From Rhodospirillales bacterium (GTDB lineage Bacteria > Pseudomonadota > Alphaproteobacteria > Rhodospirillales > Casp-alpha2), in the NCBI GenBank assembly GCA_028282185.1, contig JANQIJ010000019.1:1-6062 (forward strand): a DNA stretch of 6,062 bases, read 5' to 3'. The translations under genes were made by a program, and so were the position numbers. The notes beneath the pieces were generated by a model. The model was given only the letters and a program-made list of their open reading frames with translations. It searched no databases and had not been told where the DNA came from. Below are positions 1-4,897 of this stretch, piece by piece (the stretch's first letter is position 1; every line of letters begins with the position of its first letter).

Positions 1-334
1 AACGGGTCAGCGCGTAAGGCGCCGCCGGACCGATATTCTCCAATTTTCGAACCCGCGACATGCCGCGCAGCGTTCCGCGCAGGAACCCGTTGGTACCGGG
101 TGCCGCGACGAAGACTTGCGATCCGGTTTCGGCGAGCGTCACTCGAACCGCGCCGTCGGCCCGGTCGGAAAACCGCAGCATGCGGGTTTCCACGGCCCGG
201 GCCTCAGGCGTCGACGTGACGCCCATGCCCGTCGTCCGGCCCACGGCGGCGAGAACCACCGTGACCGCAAGCAACAGCCCGGCGCCGATCAGGATCGGTC
301 TGGGGATTTGCTCAGGGGTTTGGCGTTCGCTCAA
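1..334 (-). CDS. puhC: PuhC, photosynthetic complex assembly protein (5' part, cut by window edge)
   Basis: Only the first 111 codons lie in the window; the frame is open to the left edge. The protein starts MSERQTPEQIPRPILIGAGL. It has one predicted membrane segment at about residues 13-31, with a short N-terminal tail before it and the soluble part after it. The segments FSDRADGAVRV (about 55-65) and NGFLRGTLRGMSRVRK (about 82-97) match the PuhC family as I remember it. PuhC is a small membrane-anchored factor needed for normal assembly and levels of the RC-LH1 core complex in Rhodobacter capsulatus. The start is TTG at 334-332: GGAG lies 7 bases upstream, and the nearby ATG and GTG codons run into stops after one or two more codons. 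It follows puhB with a 14-base gap, so it is probably cotranscribed. The family is usually about 150-165 residues, so roughly a third of the gene is missing. The family call is fairly firm; the exact start is slightly less so. Confidence 0.87.
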   Translation of the reverse strand, partial: MSERQTPEQIPRPILIGAGLLLAVTVVLAAVGRTTGMGVTSTPEARAVETRMLRFSDRADGAVRVTLAETGSQVFVAAPGTNGFLRGTLRGMSRVRKLENIGPAAPYALTR

Positions 335-341
335 GGCTTCA

Positions 342-345
342 CTCC
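342..345 (-). promoter_or_regulatory. Shine-Dalgarno GGAG of puhC
   Basis: On the minus strand GGAG is followed by 7 bases and then TTG. This spacing supports TTG as the puhC start. The alternative ATG (347-345) and GTG (341-339) reach a stop after one and two more codons respectively. Confidence 0.65.
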
Positions 346-348
346 ATC

Positions 349-1014
349 CTATCCGGCGACGGCGGCAAGCGGCGGCACGGAAGCATGAGGCTCTGTCCGC
401 GCGTCAGCCGGTTTGTCGGTTTCAGCAAGGTCGGTCTGCAACGCCTGGGCCAGAATGTCGGCGACCGCCGCCGCGTCCTTGATACAGCGCAGCATGGGTT
501 CGGGACGACGAATCCTCCAGGGCCGCACATGGGGCCACATGACCACATAGGACACCCGTTCGGTCTCGATCAGCGACACCGGAATGTCGCCGGTCCCGTC
601 GCCGTAGGTCCTGAGCCCGGCGCTGGCGATCTTGGTGAAGGGAATCTGCACCGTCATGGTCAAGGCGACTCCGAACCGCATGACCAGACGCTTGTTGGTG
701 ATCGTATAGACGGTTTCCCGGGCCGAGAAATAGGCGATCGAGGCCAGCAGGCCCAGGGCGAGCGCAAAGACCGACGCCAGCAAGGCGGCGCCGATCAGCC
801 CGTCCATGACGGCACCGCCGTCATAGACCGCCGTCACGCCGCGCCAGATCACGAAAACGGCGGCATAGAGCGCCAGCGGCCGAAGCCGCATGGCCCGCCG
901 CGCAAGCGTCCGCCAATGGGGCGTCCCCTGCCAGAGAATTTCCTCGCCGGGCGGCAGGCGCTGGGGCAGGCCACGAACCGGTTCGGTTTCGAAATCGTCG
1001 TGGTCGTGGGTCAT
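349..1014 (-). CDS. puhB: PuhB, reaction centre assembly protein
   Basis: The 221-residue product matches PuhB, a membrane protein that helps assemble the photosynthetic reaction centre and whose loss lowers RC and RC-LH1 levels in Rhodobacter capsulatus. After an acidic, His-containing N-terminus comes LPPGEEILWQGTPHW (20-34), then two clear hydrophobic segments at about 46-64 and 71-96. A soluble region follows with YTITNKRLVMRFGVAL (103-118) and IPFTKIASAGLR (124-135), which looks like a bacterial PH-type (bPH) domain. Published models give PuhB three membrane spans; I see two strong ones, and a third is not obvious. The last 28 residues or so are rich in Ala, Pro and Glu and look disordered. 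The start overlaps the puhA stop as ATGA, with GGAG 8 bases upstream inside puhA, so translation is probably coupled to puhA. Confidence 0.92.
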   Translation of the reverse strand: MTHDHDDFETEPVRGLPQRLPPGEEILWQGTPHWRTLARRAMRLRPLALYAAVFVIWRGVTAVYDGGAVMDGLIGAALLASVFALALGLLASIAYFSARETVYTITNKRLVMRFGVALTMTVQIPFTKIASAGLRTYGDGTGDIPVSLIETERVSYVVMWPHVRPWRIRRPEPMLRCIKDAAAVADILAQALQTDLAETDKPADARTEPHASVPPLAAVAG

Positions 1015-1829
1015 ACGATGGGCTCCGACCTTTCCGGCGTGGCATACATCTGACCGCCGGCGAAGTAAGCGCAGATCTTGTCCTCTTCCAGGCGGGTCAC
1101 TTGATCGGGGTTGGCGATGGTCGGCACGTCCTCGAACTGCGCGGCGGTGAGGGTCTGGACCTTGATCTTGCCGTCAATGCCGAAGGCGTCCCCGACGATC
1201 ATGTCCAGGGCGCCGCCGAACAGGCTGCCGACGCGGGCCAGGGTCATGGGAATGAGAACCCGGCGCCCGCCCTTGGTTTCGGCCTCCAGGTAGCGGATCA
1301 TGGCCTCGCCCCGGTCGATCCAGACATCGACACAGGTTCCGGCAATGCGGCCGTCGGCGGCGATCACCTGCATGCCGATGGGGTTCGGGTCGTCTTCGAC
1401 CACGGAGAAGTCCGTCGCCACGCGAAGCGGCACGATCTTCGGCGTGTTGTGAAAGGTCATGTCCGGAACGTCGTCCCTGAGCGCATAGGCGCCGGGGCCG
1501 GCCTCGGCCTTCATGGGGTCGCCAATGGGCTCAAGCGGCGCGCCGTGCCAAAGTTCCGTCGGGCGTGCATTCAGCGGCCGGCCCGCATCGGTGTCCCCTT
1601 CCATGGGCGCCAGACGCTCGGTACCGTCGGCCAGGCGAAACACCTTGGGCGGCGGGATCCAGATCACGCCCGGGTTTCTCTCCGCCTGGCCCGGTTCGTG
1701 TTCCAGCGGATACCCCTCGCGCCGGTCTTCCCGCCGCAGGTAGAAGATCAGCCCCGCGAAGAAGATCCAGAACGCATAGAGCGTGATTTGGGCAACGTCC
1801 ATGTATTCGCCAAGTGCGCCCGTTTCCAT
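1011..1829 (-). CDS. puhA: PuhA, photosynthetic reaction centre H subunit
   Basis: The 272-residue product is the H subunit, which caps the cytoplasmic side of the L/M reaction-centre core and carries the proton path to the secondary quinone QB. It has one membrane helix at about residues 12-31 (DVAQITLYAFWIFFAGLIFY), then the hallmark REDRREGYPLE (33-43). The cytoplasmic domain includes GDPMK (103-107), KIVPL (131-135), and VDVWIDRGEAM (167-177), where Glu175 aligns with the proton-transfer residue GluH173 of Rhodobacter sphaeroides. It ends with LEEDKICAYFAGG (247-259) and MYATPERSEP (261-270). The first ATG is preferred over Met10 because the N-terminus aligns with the R. sphaeroides protein and a strong AAGGAGA lies upstream. 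It is a little longer than the usual 250-260 residues, apparently through an extra hydrophobic stretch near 202-219. Two residues of the proton-entry region also differ from R. sphaeroides. It lies 25 bases after lhaA and overlaps puhB by 4 bases. Confidence 0.98.
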   Translation of the reverse strand: METGALGEYMDVAQITLYAFWIFFAGLIFYLRREDRREGYPLEHEPGQAERNPGVIWIPPPKVFRLADGTERLAPMEGDTDAGRPLNARPTELWHGAPLEPIGDPMKAEAGPGAYALRDDVPDMTFHNTPKIVPLRVATDFSVVEDDPNPIGMQVIAADGRIAGTCVDVWIDRGEAMIRYLEAETKGGRRVLIPMTLARVGSLFGGALDMIVGDAFGIDGKIKVQTLTAAQFEDVPTIANPDQVTRLEEDKICAYFAGGQMYATPERSEPIV

Positions 1830-1836
1830 GTTTCCC

Positions 1837-1844
1837 TCTCCTTA
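1837..1844 (-). promoter_or_regulatory. Strong Shine-Dalgarno (TAAGGAGA) of puhA
   Basis: In the 25-base lhaA-puhA gap, minus-strand TAAGGAGA lies with its GGAG core 8 bases before the puhA ATG. It is among the best ribosome sites in the window and fits an independent, high initiation rate for a structural subunit. It also confirms the upstream ATG rather than Met10 as the start. Confidence 0.7.
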
Positions 1845-1854
1845 CCCCGCCGTC

Positions 1855-3291
1855 CTAGCCCGGGAACTCGGCCAGGCCCAGTTTCGCATACCGCGCCCCG
1901 CCGCGGTCGATCGTCCCGACCAACGGCCCGATGACCGCCAAGGTCGCGATCAACAGAATGATTTCGATGACATAGACCACGCCATAACCGGTCAGCGCAC
2001 CGGTCAAGGCGGGCCCCAGGGCACCGGCTTCGGCCAACCCGGTGACGCCGTCGCGGATCATCCCGCCAAGGGCGATCCCGCCGCCCATGGCCGTCGCCTG
2101 CACGGCACCCCAGGCGCCCAGGGCCATGCCGCTTTCGCCGCTTTGCGCCAGGGACATGGCGGCCGTCAGACCGCCGACGGCGAACAGGCCGCCGCCCAAG
2201 CCGATCAGGAAGGTGGCGCCGCGGAACATTTCCGGCGAGTCGAGCGGCGCCGCCAGGGTCACGGCGGCAAAGGCCGGCAATCCGACGACGGCGCCAAGGG
2301 CCGCCAGGCGGCAGGCATCGCCGCCGTTGTTCAGAATGCGCGCCGCCAGGTAGAACCCCAATAGCGCCCCGCCCGCCAAGAGCGCGGTCAAGAAGGTGGT
2401 CTGGCCGACCGACAGGTTCAGGATTTCGCCGCCGTAGGGCTCCAGCAGGATGTCCTGCATGCTGAACGCCGCGGTGCCGAGACCGATGGCGACCAACAGG
2501 CGCGACGACCGTCCGCCACGGATGAACCGGCGCCAGGACTCGCCGAACGTCGCGCGCCGGATTTTCGGGTTGGTGCGGGCCGGATCGCGGGCTTCCTGTT
2601 TCCAGAGCGCCACGACGTTGAGCGCCATCGTCACGGCGGCGGTTCCCTGGATCACCTGAATGAGTTGGACTTGAGAGAAATCGGCGAGCAGCGCCCCCAG
2701 GACGATGGAACTCACCACCATGCCCAAGAGCAGCATGACATAGAGCAGGGCCACGACCCGGGGCCGGGCGTCCACCGGAGCCAAGTCCGTGGCCAGCGCC
2801 AGGCCGGCGGTTTGGGTCATGTGCATGCCCGCGCCGACCATCAGAAACGCCAGGGCCGCCGCGATCTCGCCCTTGATGATCTCGGGCCCCAGCATGTCAC
2901 CGGTGAGGACGATCAGGGCGAAGGGCATGATCGCCAGGCCGCCGAACTGCAACAAGGTGCCGAACCAGATATAGGGCACCCGGCGCCAGCCAAGCAGCGA
3001 GCGGTGGGTATCCGATTTGTGCCCGATCAACACGCGCAGCGGCGCGAAGATCAACGGCAGGGCGACCATGACCGAGACCAGCCAGGTGGTCATGCCGAGC
3101 TCGACGATCATGACCCGGTTGAGCGTGCCGGTCAGCATCACCGCCGCCATGCCGACGGAAATCTGGAACAGGGAAAGCCGCAACAGCCGGCCCAAGGGCA
3201 ACGCTTCCGTCGCGGCGTCCGCGAACGGCAGATAGCGGGGCCCGAGCCGGGCCCATCCCTCAGCCATCATGCCGTTGAGGCGTCCGATCAT
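1855..3291 (-). CDS. lhaA: LhaA, PucC/BCD-family light-harvesting complex assembly protein
   Basis: The 478-residue protein belongs to the PucC-like (BCD) family within the major facilitator superfamily. In Rhodobacter capsulatus the same gene between bchM and puhA (formerly F1696) is needed for efficient LH1 assembly, probably by delivering bacteriochlorophyll or holding LH1 subunits in the membrane. Many hydrophobic segments run along the chain, compatible with about 12 spans, for example near 40-60, 68-88, 106-130, 143-166, 178-203, 300-320, 330-350, 358-381 and 434-458. Family-typical stretches are LNRVMIVELG (57-66), PLRVLIGHKSD (84-94), GWRRVPYIW (101-109), MQDILLEPYGG (278-288) and GMALGAWGAVQAT (388-400). 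Its start overlaps the bchM stop as ATGA, with GGAG 8 bases upstream. The position beside puhA, rather than beside pucBA, favours LhaA over PucC. The direct transport function remains unproven for the family. Confidence 0.94.
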   Translation of the reverse strand: MIGRLNGMMAEGWARLGPRYLPFADAATEALPLGRLLRLSLFQISVGMAAVMLTGTLNRVMIVELGMTTWLVSVMVALPLIFAPLRVLIGHKSDTHRSLLGWRRVPYIWFGTLLQFGGLAIMPFALIVLTGDMLGPEIIKGEIAAALAFLMVGAGMHMTQTAGLALATDLAPVDARPRVVALLYVMLLLGMVVSSIVLGALLADFSQVQLIQVIQGTAAVTMALNVVALWKQEARDPARTNPKIRRATFGESWRRFIRGGRSSRLLVAIGLGTAAFSMQDILLEPYGGEILNLSVGQTTFLTALLAGGALLGFYLAARILNNGGDACRLAALGAVVGLPAFAAVTLAAPLDSPEMFRGATFLIGLGGGLFAVGGLTAAMSLAQSGESGMALGAWGAVQATAMGGGIALGGMIRDGVTGLAEAGALGPALTGALTGYGVVYVIEIILLIATLAVIGPLVGTIDRGGARYAKLGLAEFPG

Positions 3292-4010
3292 CCACGCAGC
3301 TCCAGACCCTTATGCAACTCCAGCCCTTGGGAGATGTAGAACCCCGAGGTCACCCGATGGGTTCGGCCCATCCGCCAGTCCGCCAGGTGGGGATAAGCGT
3401 TGAGCGTCCGCTTGATCCGGCGCTCGCCCACGGGAACGATCTCCGGCGACCGGTTGCCGCGGGGGAACAGCTGTCCCACCGCGTGCATGGTGGCCAAAAG
3501 CGGGGTGCGCGGGGCGAAGGTGAACAGAATGGCGTCCGATACGCGCTCGGACAGGATCGACAGGGAGCGCACCACGTCGTCGGGCCGGTAATGGATCAGG
3601 CTGTCCATGGCGACGGCGAAATCGAACCGTCCCAATCCGGGATCCAGCATATCGCCGACCCGGAAATTGACACGCCCGCCGCCGACCCTCGACGGCAGCC
3701 GGTCGCGGGCGTGGCTGATCAGGGTCGGCGAAATATCGATGGCGACGACGTCCGCGCCGCGTTTGGCCGCCTCGACCGAGAAGGCCCCGGTGCCGCAACC
3801 GGCATCCAGGACGCGGGCGCCCGTCAAATCGTCGGGCAACCAGGACAGCAGGTTGTTCCGCATGTCGTCGCGTCCCTTGCGGACCGTGGCGCGGATCTTC
3901 GAGACCGGCGCGTCGGAGGTCAGCTTGGCCCAGGTATCCGCCGCCGTGCGGTCGAAGTAGGTCTCAAGCCGCGCCCGGCGGTCCCGATAGGTATCGGTCA
4001 GCGCGGTCAT
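3288..4010 (-). CDS. bchM: BchM, Mg-protoporphyrin IX O-methyltransferase
   Basis: The 240-residue enzyme transfers a methyl group from S-adenosylmethionine to the ring C propionate of Mg-protoporphyrin IX. This gives the monomethyl ester, the step right after magnesium chelation by BchHID. The N-terminus has YRDRRARLETYFDRTAADTW (8-27), typical of BchM/ChlM. The class I SAM-binding fold follows: motif I is VLDAGCGTG (67-75), with the acidic residue after strand 2 in VVAID (88-92) and the later motifs in RVGDMLD (117-123) and FDFAVAMDSLIHY (129-141). The C-terminus has FPRGNRSPEIVP (182-193) and TSGFYISQGLELHKG (221-235), also typical of the family. I chose the ATG that overlaps the bchL stop as TGATG; a start 75 bases upstream would add 25 residues unlike the family and lie inside bchL. 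There is no Shine-Dalgarno close upstream, so initiation probably depends on bchL translation. The stop overlaps lhaA as ATGA. Confidence 0.96.
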   Translation of the reverse strand: MTALTDTYRDRRARLETYFDRTAADTWAKLTSDAPVSKIRATVRKGRDDMRNNLLSWLPDDLTGARVLDAGCGTGAFSVEAAKRGADVVAIDISPTLISHARDRLPSRVGGGRVNFRVGDMLDPGLGRFDFAVAMDSLIHYRPDDVVRSLSILSERVSDAILFTFAPRTPLLATMHAVGQLFPRGNRSPEIVPVGERRIKRTLNAYPHLADWRMGRTHRVTSGFYISQGLELHKGLELRG

Positions 4011-4897
4011 CAATCGAAACCCAACAAGTCGAAGATCTCCCGGTCCTTCAGCGGTTCCGGCGTGACGATGGGCACCCCGTCCCACAGCGACTGGGCCAGG
4101 CGCAGGTATTCCTGGCGCACAGCTTCCAGTTCCGGGCTGTCCTCCATCTCGAACAGCGTCTTTTTCTTCAAACGCGAGCGCCGGATCACGTCCAGGTCGG
4201 GGAAATGGGCCAGCTTCTGCATGCCGACCCGGCCGTTGAACCGGTCAATCTCGTCCGTCGCCGCCGAGCGGTTGGCGATCACGCCGCCGACACGCACGTC
4301 GTAGTTCTTCGCCTTGGCGCCGATGGCGGCGATGATCCGGTTCATGGCGAAAATGCTGTCGAAATCGTTGGCCGCGACGATCAGCGCCCGGTCCGCGTGC
4401 TGCAACGGCGAGGCGAACCCGCCGCAGACCACGTCGCCCAGAACGTCGAAGATCACCACGTCCGTGTCCTCCAGAAGGTGATGCTCCTTCAGAAGCTTCA
4501 CGGTCTGGCCCACCACATAGCCGCCACAGCCGGTGCCGGCGGGCGGACCCCCGGCCTCGACGCACATGACGCCGTTGAAGCCCTCGTAAACGAAGTCATC
4601 GACCCGCAGTTCCTCGGAGTGGAAATCGACCTGCTCGAGCACGTCGATGACCGTCGGCACCAGGGAGCCGGTCAGGGTGAAGGTACTGTCGTGTTTCGGA
4701 TCACAGCCGATCTGGACCACCCGTTTACCCAACTTCGAGAACGCCGCCGACAGGTTCGACGACGTGGTCGATTTTCCGATTCCGCCCTTGCCGTAAACGG
4801 CGAAAACCTTGGCCGTATCGATTTCCATCGTCGGGTCGAGATGAACCTGCAGGCTTCCCGGGCCGTCCTGATTGCGGTCTCTTGCTACGAATGTCAT
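4010..4897 (-). CDS. bchL: BchL, DPOR ATPase/iron-sulfur subunit
   Basis: The 295-residue protein is the NifH-like reductase of dark-operative protochlorophyllide reductase. A BchL dimer hydrolyses ATP and passes electrons from a shared [4Fe-4S] cluster to BchNB, which reduces the C17=C18 bond of protochlorophyllide without light. The P-loop is YGKGGIGKST (35-44). CDPKHDSTFTLTG (65-77) is the nucleotide-responsive region. The cluster ligands, by alignment with NifH Cys97 and Cys132, are Cys124 in PPAGTGCGG and Cys158 in DVLGDVVCGGF. RRSRLKKKTLFEM (239-251) and the terminal FDLLGFD are family signatures. All key residues are present, so the enzyme looks intact. An N-terminal tail of about 28 residues precedes the fold. 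The start overlaps the bchH stop as ATGA and has a strong GGAGGT 6 bases upstream. DPOR is oxygen-sensitive, so it implies chlorophyll synthesis under low oxygen or darkness. Confidence 0.98.
   Translation of the reverse strand: MTFVARDRNQDGPGSLQVHLDPTMEIDTAKVFAVYGKGGIGKSTTSSNLSAAFSKLGKRVVQIGCDPKHDSTFTLTGSLVPTVIDVLEQVDFHSEELRVDDFVYEGFNGVMCVEAGGPPAGTGCGGYVVGQTVKLLKEHHLLEDTDVVIFDVLGDVVCGGFASPLQHADRALIVAANDFDSIFAMNRIIAAIGAKAKNYDVRVGGVIANRSAATDEIDRFNGRVGMQKLAHFPDLDVIRRSRLKKKTLFEMEDSPELEAVRQEYLRLAQSLWDGVPIVTPEPLKDREIFDLLGFD

Noticed and set aside
385..1053. Plus-strand open frame of 222 codons opposite puhB
   Set aside because: It has the composition of a mirrored GC-rich gene and no conserved motif; puhB on the other strand is well supported.
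1101..1934. Plus-strand open frame of 277 codons opposite puhA
   Set aside because: It has a His/Gly/Arg-rich composition, no family resemblance, and is fully explained by the high third-position GC of puhA.
1855..3350. A PpsR/CrtJ-type site (TGT-N12-ACA) or FNR-type site upstream of puhA
   Set aside because: The few TGT triplets I checked by eye (near 2451 and 3335) have no ACA at the right spacing. A full pattern scan was not possible, so absence is not proven.
4011..4085. A 25-residue N-terminal extension of bchM from an upstream ATG
   Set aside because: It would lie inside bchL, does not resemble BchM N-termini, and the TGATG junction gives the normal family length.
3312..4304. Plus-strand open frame of 330 codons opposite bchM and bchL
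   Set aside because: It is rich in Arg, Gly, Gln and Pro with no recognisable domain, and lies wholly opposite two intact conserved genes. It is a typical GC-rich antisense shadow.
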